Source of the DNA: an uncultured Atopobiaceae bacterium
Lineage (GTDB): Bacteria; Actinomycetota; Coriobacteriia; Coriobacteriales; Atopobiaceae
DNA: 64,000 nt
Direction: 5' to 3'
NCBI GenBank assembly: GCA_934792625.1
Contig: CAKVON010000004.1
Coordinates: 1-64,000, forward strand
Position 1 is the stretch's first letter. Every line of letters starts with the position of its first letter. The notes beneath the pieces were generated by a model. It was not told the DNA's origin and did no database searches. It saw only the letters and a program-made list of their open reading frames with translations. A program made the translations under genes and the position numbers. This document shows, piece after piece, positions 8,519 to 15,975 of this stretch.

Positions 8519-9544
8519 TTAGTCGATATCGATAAGTGCGTGCAGCTTGGGCAGCGCGAGGGAGAGTACCTCGTCCACGGTGCCCTTGGCGGTGAATCCC
8601 GCGGCGGCCTTATGGCCTCCGCCCCCAAGCTCACGGGCGACGCCCGAGATGTCCCAATCAGCCTTGGACCTGAGGTTGCCGCGAACCGAACCGTCGGCAG
8701 CCTCCTTAAGGAAGAGCGCCACCTCAGAGCCCTCGACGCTTCTGACCACGTCGATGAGGCCATCGCACTCGTCGGGATGGGCCCCCGTCCGCTCGAGGTC
8801 GGCACGCGTGGCATAGCTATACGCGATTCGACCATGGTCGAAGGTCGCGATTCTGCCCATCACGATGGCCTTGAGGTGAAGAAACTCAACCCTGAAGCTC
8901 TGATACACGTTCAGTGAGATGACCGACGGGTCAGCGCCTGAGTCAACGAGAAGGCTTGCGACCTCGAATGCCTCGGCGTCGGCATTTTGGTACTGGAACC
9001 TACCGGTGTCCGTGACAATGGCGGTGAGCAGGCACATGGCCAGGTCCTCGTCGAGCTCAAGCCCGAGCGAGAGCGCGAACTCGGCGACGATCACGCCAGC
9101 AGCAGCCGCCTCGGGCCTCGAGAGAAACACGTCGCCGACGGGCTCCGAGCTTGGATGGTGGTCGATCACCGCAACATGGGCGGAACGAGCAAGCACCGAC
9201 TGTGCCTCGTTGATGCGAGAGGGGTGCGGGAGGTCAACCATGATGAAGAGGTCGGGACTCTCGTCGTAATCGGCAGCGTTGACGAACGAATCCGCCCCGG
9301 GAAGAAAGGCGTAGAGCCTTGGAACGGGGTCAGGGTCCGCCAGCAGGTTGGTGACGCGCTTGCCGGGCCAAGCCTTGCGAATGATGCTCGCAAGGGCAAG
9401 GCCCGAGCCAAGCGCGTCACCATCGGGATTGGTGTGCGCGCAAACGGCGACGGACGCGGCCCCCTCGATGAGGGCCGCTATCTCGTCGAACTTTTGCGAT
9501 TGGGACGAGAAGGTCTCCACGTCCATTGGTTCGCAAGGCTTCAC
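8519..9544 (-). CDS. nrnA: DHH/DHHA1 phosphoesterase, NrnA-type oligoribonuclease / pAp phosphatase
   Basis: NrnA family enzymes degrade 2-5 nt RNAs and hydrolyse pAp. The DHH domain shows AHTNPDGDALGS, then MVDLPHPS, then the signature VIDHHPSS. The DHHA1 domain has the glycine-rich substrate loop VARELGGGGHKAAAGF near the C-terminus. Of 341 residues, the first six may be dispensable: a GTG at 9544 touches the rbfA stop (TAGTG), and an ATG at 9526 is the alternative. The rbfA-nrnA-truB order is common in Gram-positive genomes. Confidence 0.92.
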   Translation of the reverse strand: MKPCEPMDVETFSSQSQKFDEIAALIEGAASVAVCAHTNPDGDALGSGLALASIIRKAWPGKRVTNLLADPDPVPRLYAFLPGADSFVNAADYDESPDLFIMVDLPHPSRINEAQSVLARSAHVAVIDHHPSSEPVGDVFLSRPEAAAAGVIVAEFALSLGLELDEDLAMCLLTAIVTDTGRFQYQNADAEAFEVASLLVDSGADPSVISLNVYQSFRVEFLHLKAIVMGRIATFDHGRIAYSYATRADLERTGAHPDECDGLIDVVRSVEGSEVALFLKEAADGSVRGNLRSKADWDISGVARELGGGGHKAAAGFTAKGTVDEVLSLALPKLHALIDID

Positions 9545-9957
9545 TACTCGACGCCCCCGTCTTCCTCGCCCTCGACGGGCGAAATGGGGTAACCCTCATC
9601 GTCCTTCTCGACAGCCATGGTCGCGGGAACGTTCTCGAGCGCGATGGCGATGCGCTCGGCCTCGTCGGTCGTGGTGTCGATGGCGAAGGCGATCTCTGGC
9701 GTCACGCGCCAGCCAAGGCTTCTGCCGAGGATGGAGCGGATGCGGCCCTTGGCACGCTGCAGGGCGGCCGAGACAGACTCATAGCGCTCGGGCTCGCAGC
9801 TGACATAGGCACGCATGAACGACTTGTCGACCGAGACCTCGACGCCCGTAAGGGTAACGAGCGCCAGGTCGGGATCGGAGATCTCGAACAGCAGGATGCT
9901 CGCGAGCTTCTCGCGCGCGATCTCGTTGGTACGACGCGACCCCTTGTTCTGCTTCAT
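9544..9957 (-). CDS. rbfA: ribosome-binding factor A
   Basis: This 137-residue KH-fold protein binds the 30S subunit during late 16S maturation and cold adaptation. It shows the family opening RTNEIAREKLASILLFEISDP and the core VTLTGVEVSVDKSFMRAYVS, with an acidic tail (EGEEDGG). The ATG at 9957 has GGGAGGG 6 bases upstream. It follows infB by 11 bases. Confidence 0.95.
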   Translation of the reverse strand: MKQNKGSRRTNEIAREKLASILLFEISDPDLALVTLTGVEVSVDKSFMRAYVSCEPERYESVSAALQRAKGRIRSILGRSLGWRVTPEIAFAIDTTTDEAERIAIALENVPATMAVEKDDEGYPISPVEGEEDGGVE

Positions 9958-9968
9958 CTTGCCCTCCC

Positions 9969-12617
9969 CTACTCGGTGCGGGCGACCTCGATGATCTTGA
10001 AGCCCTCGATCTGGTCGCCGGGGTGGATGTCCTGGTAGTTCTCGAGGCCAATGCCGCACTCGAAGCCGGCCTTGACGCTCTTGACGTCGTCCTTGAAGCG
10101 GCGGAGCGAGCCGATCTTGCCCTCATAGATGACGATGCCGTCGCGCACGAGGCGAACCTGGTCGTCGCGGCCAATCTCGCCCTCGACGACCATGCAGCCG
10201 GCAGCGATGCCGACCTTGGGGACCTTGAAGGTGTCGCGGACCTCGGCGGTGCCGGTAGCGACCTCCTGCTCGGTCGGCTTGAGCATGCCGATGCGGGCCG
10301 CGTCAATCTCCTCGATTGCCTTATAGATGACGCTGTAGGTGCGAATCTCGACGCCATCGCGCTCGGCGGCGGTACGGGCCTTGGCATCCGGGCGGACGCC
10401 GAAGCCGATGATGATGGCGTTAGAGGCGTCGGCCAAAACGACGTCGGTCTCGTTGATCGCACCGACGGCGGAGTGGATAGTGTTGATGCGAACCTCGGAC
10501 TGATCCATCTTGTCCAGCGAGTCCTGAAGGGCCTCGATGGAGCCCTGGACATCGGCCTTGATGATGAGGTTGAGCTCCTTGACGTCGGCGTCGGCCATGG
10601 TGTCGAAGAGGTTCTCGAGCGTTACGTGCTTGACGCGGTTCTGCTCCTCGATGCGGGCCTTGAGGGCACGCTGGTCAGCCAGGTCGCGGGCGTCGCGATC
10701 GTCCTGGAAGACGCGGAACTCGTCGCCGGCCTTGGGCACGGACTGCAGGCCGAGGATCTCGACGGGGTCGGACGGGCCGGCCTCGGTGACGGAGCGGCCC
10801 TTGGGGTCGACCATCGCACGGACACGACCATACGCCATGCCGGCAACCAGGGCATCGCCGACGTGCAGCGTGCCACGGGTGACCAGGACGGTGGCGACCG
10901 AGCCGCGACCCTTGTCGAGCTTTGCCTCGAGGACGTTGCCGGAGGCGAAGGTGTTCGGGTTGCCCTTGAGCTCGAGGACGTCTGCCTGGAGAAGGACCGT
11001 CTCGAGAAGGTCGTCAATACCGATCTTCTTCTTGGCGGAGATGTTCACGAACATGTTCTGGCCACCCCACTCCTCGGGGATGACTCCATACTCGGTAAGC
11101 TCCTGGCGAACCTTGTCGGGGTTGGCGCCTGGCTTGTCGATCTTGTTGACGGCGACGATGATGGGCACGCCTGCGGCCTTCGCGTGGTTGATCGACTCGA
11201 TGGTCTGGGGCATGACGCCGTCGTCAGCGGCGACGATCAGGATGACGATGTCGGTGACCTTGGCACCACGGGCGCGCATGGCGGTGAACGTCTCGTGGCC
11301 CGGGGTGTCGATGAAGGTGATGATGCGGTCGTTAATCTTGACCTGGGAGGCACCGATGGCCTGGGTGATGCCGCCAGCCTCGCCCTCGGCGACGCCGGTG
11401 TGACGGATGGCGTCAAGCAGCGAGGTCTTGCCGTGGTCGACGTGGCCCATGACGGTGACGACCGGGGCGCGCGGCAGCAGGTCGGCGGGGTCATCGTAGA
11501 ACGTGAAGGAGTTCTCCTCCTCCTTGCTCATGACCTTGACCTCACGGCCCAGGTCGTCGGCGACGAGCTCGATGAGGTCGTCAGACATCGACTGGGTGAG
11601 GGTCAGCGGGTTGCCGAGAAGGAACAGGCGCTTGATGATGTCGTTGGCGGGAACGCCGAGAAGCTCGGCGAGCTCGGCGACAGTGGAGCCCTGCGGGACC
11701 TTGACCGTGTCGAGCTGGGACAGGTCCTGGTCGTTGGCGATTGCCTCCTCGATGCGCTGCTGCTCGGCTGCCTCCTCGGCCTGCTTCTGGCGGCGCTCCT
11801 TGCGCTTCTTGCGGCGGCCGGTCGACTCGCGGCTGGCCTCCTCGACGGCGGCACGGGCCTCCTCGAGGACGTGCTCGCGGTTGTACTCCTCCGCGGCACG
11901 AGCCATGCGAGAGTAACGGTCCTCGCTGGACTCCTCGCCGCGACGCGCCTTGTGGCCCTTGCCGCGCTTAGAGCCGGCACCCTCGGCGCGGGCCTGCTCG
12001 CCGGCAACGTCCATGGCCTGGGAGCCGGGCTGCTGCCTGCGGCCACGGCCGGAGGCGTTGTGGCCGCCACGAGAGTTGCCCGACTTGGCCTCGGCCTTCG
12101 CGCTGGCGGCCTCGGCGGCCTGCTGCGCGAGGACCTTCTCCTGCTGGGCGATCTGGTCGAGCAGGCTGGCCATGGAGGGGACGGCCTTGGGGGCGGTGTC
12201 CTTCACGCGGTTGCGCTCGGCCTCCTCGGCGGCAAGGCGCTCGGCCTCGCGGCGCTTCTCCTCCTCGGCACGCTGCTTGGCACGGCGCTCCTCCTCGGCG
12301 GCGCGGCGCTTCTCCTCCTCGGCGCGCTCGGCCTCGCGGCGCTTCTCGGCAGCGATGCGCTCTTCCTCGGCCTTGGCCTTCGCCTCGGCCTCCTCGGCCG
12401 CCTTCTTTTCGGCCTCGGCCTGCTTGGCGGCCTCGATCTCGGCCGCGCGGGCCTCGAGGATCGGGGCGAGCTTCTTCTTGACCATGTTGACGTACGCGTC
12501 CTCGAGAGAGGAGGACGGCGAGGTCGCGGGGATCTTCATGTCCTTGAGGTGACCGAGCATCTCCTTGCTGGTCATGCCATATTCCTTGGCGAGGACACTG
12601 ACTCGGGTCTTTGCCAT
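9969..12617 (-). CDS. infB: translation initiation factor IF-2
   Basis: This 882-residue GTPase delivers fMet-tRNA to the 30S subunit. An IF2_N module (1-55) is followed by a very long Ala/Glu/Lys/Arg-rich segment (about 57-145) and a Gly/Arg/Lys-rich linker, then a second IF2_N module (about 305-355). The G domain has GHVDHGKTSLLDAIR (near 390), DTPGH and NKID, followed by domains II-IV. The long charged N-terminus is typical of high-GC actinobacterial IF-2. The ATG at 12617 has AGGAAGG 9 bases upstream; a GTG two codons earlier is too close to that site. Confidence 0.97.
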   Translation of the reverse strand: MAKTRVSVLAKEYGMTSKEMLGHLKDMKIPATSPSSSLEDAYVNMVKKKLAPILEARAAEIEAAKQAEAEKKAAEEAEAKAKAEEERIAAEKRREAERAEEEKRRAAEEERRAKQRAEEEKRREAERLAAEEAERNRVKDTAPKAVPSMASLLDQIAQQEKVLAQQAAEAASAKAEAKSGNSRGGHNASGRGRRQQPGSQAMDVAGEQARAEGAGSKRGKGHKARRGEESSEDRYSRMARAAEEYNREHVLEEARAAVEEASRESTGRRKKRKERRQKQAEEAAEQQRIEEAIANDQDLSQLDTVKVPQGSTVAELAELLGVPANDIIKRLFLLGNPLTLTQSMSDDLIELVADDLGREVKVMSKEEENSFTFYDDPADLLPRAPVVTVMGHVDHGKTSLLDAIRHTGVAEGEAGGITQAIGASQVKINDRIITFIDTPGHETFTAMRARGAKVTDIVILIVAADDGVMPQTIESINHAKAAGVPIIVAVNKIDKPGANPDKVRQELTEYGVIPEEWGGQNMFVNISAKKKIGIDDLLETVLLQADVLELKGNPNTFASGNVLEAKLDKGRGSVATVLVTRGTLHVGDALVAGMAYGRVRAMVDPKGRSVTEAGPSDPVEILGLQSVPKAGDEFRVFQDDRDARDLADQRALKARIEEQNRVKHVTLENLFDTMADADVKELNLIIKADVQGSIEALQDSLDKMDQSEVRINTIHSAVGAINETDVVLADASNAIIIGFGVRPDAKARTAAERDGVEIRTYSVIYKAIEEIDAARIGMLKPTEQEVATGTAEVRDTFKVPKVGIAAGCMVVEGEIGRDDQVRLVRDGIVIYEGKIGSLRRFKDDVKSVKAGFECGIGLENYQDIHPGDQIEGFKIIEVARTE

Positions 12618-12670
12618 GTGCACTACCTTCCTGAAGTAAGACGACGTTTCCTTGGGTGTTGGCCTATGGC

Positions 12671-13921
12671 CTAGACCAGGGAGTCGGGATCGTCGGAGAC
12701 CTCAACGTCATCGAGCTCGGCCATCTTCTCGTGGACGCCGCAGAACCTGGAGCCGGGACGCGCCATGTTGCGGCAGCGGACGCCATTGGGCGCGACGTAC
12801 TCGCAACGGTACTCGACGTCCTCACCATCCGTCTCCTCGATCGCGGCGGCCTGCGGGATGCTCTTGAGCACGCTGGCGGCAAGCGACTCGGTCTTGATGT
12901 CGATGTGCATGCCGGTGAGTCGGGCGGCGAGGCGGGCGTTCTGGCCCTCCTTGCCGATGGCGAGCGAGAGCTGGTCGTCGGGGACGATGGCAGTCGCGTA
13001 GTTGGGCTCGGGGCCAACCAGGACGCGGTTGACGCGCGCGGGGGACAGGGCGTTGGCAACGCACTTCGCGGGGTCATCGCTCCACAGGACGACGTCGACA
13101 CGCTCGCCACGCAGCTCGCTCACGACGGTACGAACTCGACTGCCCTTGGGGCCGACGCAGGCGCCCACGGGGTCAAGACGGTCATCGAGAGAGGAGACGG
13201 CGACCTTGGAACGCACGCCCGGGTCACGGGCGATGGAGCGAACCTCGACGATGCCGTCGTAGATCTCGGGAACCTCGAGCTCGAAGAGCCTGCGAATGAG
13301 GTCGGGGTGGGTGCGGCTGATCACGATCGAGGGGCGGACGTGCTCGCCGCGAACCGGCTGGTCGGTGTTGGGCTCGCGGACGTCAACGATGATCGCCTTG
13401 ATGCGCTGGTTGTGGGTATAGCGCTCGTTCGCGGGACGCTCGTTGCGCTCGTCGGGGAACCTGCGCTGGTCGAAGTACGGCAGCTCCGCCTCGACGCCCT
13501 CGCGGATCTTGACGATGGTGAAGTCGTTGGTGATCTGCAGGACGGTGCCCGTGATGATGTCGCCGATCCTCTCGGAGAACTCCTCGTAGATCTGCTGGCG
13601 TGCAGCGTTGCGGACGATCTGGTTGATCGTGGACTTGGCGTGCTGGGCAGCAAAGCGACTGGTGTCGGACGGGGTGACGTCGACCTCGTCGAACTCGGTG
13701 TACTCGCCGGTCTCCTCGTCGGGCTCGCCCTTGGGAACGAGCTCGTAGACGTAGATCTTGCCGGTGGCGCGGTCCAAGGTCACCTTGGCGCCGAAGGGCA
13801 GGTGCAGGGTCTTGGCATAGCTCTCGGCCAGCGACTCCTCGAGCCTGTCGAGAAGATAGAGCTGGTCGATGTGCTTCTCCTGGCAAAGCTCCATCAGAGC
13901 TTCCATCATCGTAGAGGCCAT
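12671..13921 (-). CDS. nusA: transcription termination/antitermination factor NusA with a C-terminal Cys/His knuckle
   Basis: This 416-residue NusA has an N-terminal RNA polymerase-binding domain, an S1 domain (from GDIITGTVLQI), KH1 (GACVGPKGSRV) and KH2 (LAIGKEGQNARLAARLTG). After KH2 the chain ends with a compact motif of C373, C383, C394 and H397 followed by an acidic tail, instead of E. coli-type acidic repeats. In many Gram-positives a ylxR gene lies between nusA and infB; here only 53 bases separate them and no ylxR is present. RBS GGGGAG precedes ATG 13921. Confidence 0.95.
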   Translation of the reverse strand: MASTMMEALMELCQEKHIDQLYLLDRLEESLAESYAKTLHLPFGAKVTLDRATGKIYVYELVPKGEPDEETGEYTEFDEVDVTPSDTSRFAAQHAKSTINQIVRNAARQQIYEEFSERIGDIITGTVLQITNDFTIVKIREGVEAELPYFDQRRFPDERNERPANERYTHNQRIKAIIVDVREPNTDQPVRGEHVRPSIVISRTHPDLIRRLFELEVPEIYDGIVEVRSIARDPGVRSKVAVSSLDDRLDPVGACVGPKGSRVRTVVSELRGERVDVVLWSDDPAKCVANALSPARVNRVLVGPEPNYATAIVPDDQLSLAIGKEGQNARLAARLTGMHIDIKTESLAASVLKSIPQAAAIEETDGEDVEYRCEYVAPNGVRCRNMARPGSRFCGVHEKMAELDDVEVSDDPDSLV

Positions 13922-13936
13922 ATGGTCTCCCCTTTC

Positions 13937-14437
13937 CTAGTTACGCTTTCCGGGCTTCGCCGGAGAGTCGAAGTTTGGCTTGATAGTGCAGCGCCTAATC
14001 TGGTCGAGCTCAAACTCGAGGGTCTCGCCATCGCACTCGACGACGACGCGCCCATCGACCAACCCGACGAGCCTGCCCGAGAAGCGCTTGCGTCCCTCGA
14101 CGGCATTGGTCGTGACGCTCACGTCAGAACCCGCGAACCTCTCGTAGTCACGCGGACGGCGCAGCGGCCTGGAGAGGCCAGGCGACGAAACCTCGAGCGT
14201 ATAGGCGCCAGGGAACGGGTCGATGAGGTCAAGCACCTCGCCAATCCACTCGCTTTGCGCCGCCACCTCGTCGAGCGAAATGGTCGGCTGGTCCTCGTCG
14301 GCATGGTCGATGCGGACGCGGACGGTAGGCGCCTTCGTAGCACCGACGACCTCGACGTCGACGACGTCGATGCCATGGTCTGCGCCGACGCGCTCGAGCG
14401 CCTCCACGATCTGGGAGACAAGTCGCTCGCTTGCCAT
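13937..14437 (-). CDS. rimP: ribosome maturation factor RimP
   Basis: This 166-residue protein is needed for 30S assembly. The N-terminal domain has VDVEVVG..PTVRVRID and LEVSSPGLSRPLRRPRDYERFAG, and the C-terminal SH3-like domain has RFSGRLVGLVDGRVVVE. GAAAGGAGG sits just before ATG 14437. It is the first gene of the nusA-infB operon, 15 bases before nusA, and its 5' leader carries a hairpin suited to attenuation. Confidence 0.95.
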   Translation of the reverse strand: MASERLVSQIVEALERVGADHGIDVVDVEVVGATKAPTVRVRIDHADEDQPTISLDEVAAQSEWIGEVLDLIDPFPGAYTLEVSSPGLSRPLRRPRDYERFAGSDVSVTTNAVEGRKRFSGRLVGLVDGRVVVECDGETLEFELDQIRRCTIKPNFDSPAKPGKRN

Positions 14438-14469
14438 GCGGCCTCCTTTCGGTCCCTTACAGAACAAAA

Positions 14470-14499
14470 GGAAGCGGGGCCGACGTGCACCCCACTTCC
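14470..14499 (-). promoter_or_regulatory. leader terminator/attenuator upstream of rimP
   Basis: On the minus strand GGAAGTGGGG pairs with CCCCGCTTCC (10 bp including one U-G pair possible only in minus-strand RNA), with a 10-nt loop, then TTTTGTT. It lies between the promoter at 14527-14555 and the rimP start codon, so it is inside the leader. It may also end transcripts arriving from the PASTA gene. The geometry matches the rimP-leader attenuator known from gammaproteobacteria; a regulatory role here is inferred. Confidence 0.65.
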
Positions 14500-14526
14500 T
14501 TCCATACAAGCTTCATATCAAAGAAC

Positions 14527-14555
14527 ACTATACATACGCCGACGTAATCGTGCAA
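14527..14555 (-). promoter_or_regulatory. promoter of the rimP-nusA-infB...dnaG-rpoD operon
   Basis: TTGCAC (minus strand, 14550-14555), 17-base spacer, TATAGT (14527-14532). The start falls near 14520, giving a leader of about 80 nt before rimP. Confidence 0.75.
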
Positions 14556-14607
14556 GTCGAGTGCGATGCACACGTTTCCTTCAACAACATGCGTGCCGCC
14601 ATTCGCA

Positions 14608-15918
14608 TCAGCCGACGGTGTACGCGGGGACGTCGCCCGCGGGATCCGAGAAGGACGTGAGCCCGCCGTCCTTGTCGAAATGCATGGTGACCTTATGCGT
14701 GTCGGTAGACACGACGTTCTCGTATCCCTTGCCGAGCGGCGACCAATCCCACCTCACCGTCACGGTCGCCGTCACCGTGCCGTCCGTCGAGCCCTTGAGC
14801 GAGTCGATCGATGCGACGGAGCGCGGCAGGTAGGCAAGCTTGGGGTTCACCCCTGCCGGGAGGGCAGTGTTTCCCTTCACGAGATTCTTGTACAGGGCAG
14901 CGTCGCTCACGCCCACGCCACCCTTGGCGCCCGCAATCGCAGCCGTCTTGGACAGGTAAGGACGAATTGCGGCACCAATCGCGGCGCCATTGGACCCGGG
15001 ATTAGATCCGTAGACGACGCCAATGATGCTTTTCGCCGTGCCCTCGATCTTCTTGACATAAGGCTGTGACACGCAGATGGTGACTGTCACGCCCTTCTTG
15101 ATCTCGGTGTTCTCAACGGGATCGCACGAGACGACGGACCACTCTCTCTTGTCGGAGATGACGAAGGACACCTTTACCTTCAGGCCCTCCGCCTTCAAGA
15201 GCTCCTGGGCCTTCTCCTGGTGCTCGCCCACGACCCTGGGAACCCTGCGCTTTCGCGAGACACGAAGCGTAACGGTGTCCTCACTGGTAAGGACGTCGCC
15301 CTTTTTCGCCGTGGCGGACAAGACGACGCCCGACTTACCGTCGTCCGCCTTCTCCTCGACCTCGCAAGGGACACCAATCTCGCCAAGGGCGGAACGCGCC
15401 TCGTCGACAGTCTTGCCCTTGAGGTCGGGCATGCGCCGAGACTTCGAGACGACAATTGTCACCTTGGTGCCAGCCGAGACACGCGCGGTGGCCTCCGGGC
15501 TCTGGGAGAGGACGAACCCCTCGCGCCCGTCAGAAAGCTCCCGCTCGACCTCGGTCTGAAAGCCCCTGTGCTCAAGCGCTGACTGGGCTCGCTCCATATT
15601 CCAGCCAACAACATCGGGGGGAGTCGAGCCTCCCCAAAGCTGAAGCCGCCAGGAGAGAAGTCCCACGCAACAGGCAAACACCGCGACGATGGCAATTGCG
15701 ATTGCGAAACGCCCCGTGCGGCCCTCGCGGGCCTTTGCGGGCGCCTCACGCCCAAAGTCGGACAGGCCCCGCACGCTCTCCCGAGATTGGGCGGCACGAC
15801 GGGCGCCCTCTTCCGTTCCGGGAGAGTCGGAGGCGTTGGCGAGGTTGTTGCCACATTGGGGGCAACGCGCGGGCAGCATACCCTCGCCGAGGTCGAATCC
15901 ACAGTTGGGACACTCCAT
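14608..15918 (-). CDS. zinc-ribbon, single-pass membrane protein with three PASTA domains
   Basis: Of 436 residues, the N-terminal cytoplasmic zinc ribbon has C3, C6, C19 and C22. A charged linker and one transmembrane helix (about 71-90) follow. Outside the cell come three PASTA repeats (about 100-160, 162-228, 231-295) and a C-terminal domain of about 140 residues I do not recognise. PASTA domains bind peptidoglycan fragments and normally sit on Ser/Thr kinases or penicillin-binding proteins. No kinase or transpeptidase domain is present, so signalling, if any, must go through a partner. RBS GAAAGG precedes ATG 15918. It lies after leuS, behind a strong hairpin. Confidence 0.8.
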   Translation of the reverse strand: MECPNCGFDLGEGMLPARCPQCGNNLANASDSPGTEEGARRAAQSRESVRGLSDFGREAPAKAREGRTGRFAIAIAIVAVFACCVGLLSWRLQLWGGSTPPDVVGWNMERAQSALEHRGFQTEVERELSDGREGFVLSQSPEATARVSAGTKVTIVVSKSRRMPDLKGKTVDEARSALGEIGVPCEVEEKADDGKSGVVLSATAKKGDVLTSEDTVTLRVSRKRRVPRVVGEHQEKAQELLKAEGLKVKVSFVISDKREWSVVSCDPVENTEIKKGVTVTICVSQPYVKKIEGTAKSIIGVVYGSNPGSNGAAIGAAIRPYLSKTAAIAGAKGGVGVSDAALYKNLVKGNTALPAGVNPKLAYLPRSVASIDSLKGSTDGTVTATVTVRWDWSPLGKGYENVVSTDTHKVTMHFDKDGGLTSFSDPAGDVPAYTVG

Positions 15919-15936
15919 AGGTGGCCTTTCGAATGA

Positions 15937-15962
15937 GGCCCTCCCCCGGCAGGGGGAGGGCC
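15937..15962 (-). terminator. hairpin after leuS, probable terminator
   Basis: Perfect 11-bp stem GGCCCTCCCCC / GGGGGAGGGCC with a 4-nt loop, 13 bases past the leuS stop. The minus strand then reads TCATTCG, so no uridine run is present; this is a U-less terminator or a processing stem. Confidence 0.5.
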
Positions 15963-15975
15963 TGACGACAGCTTC

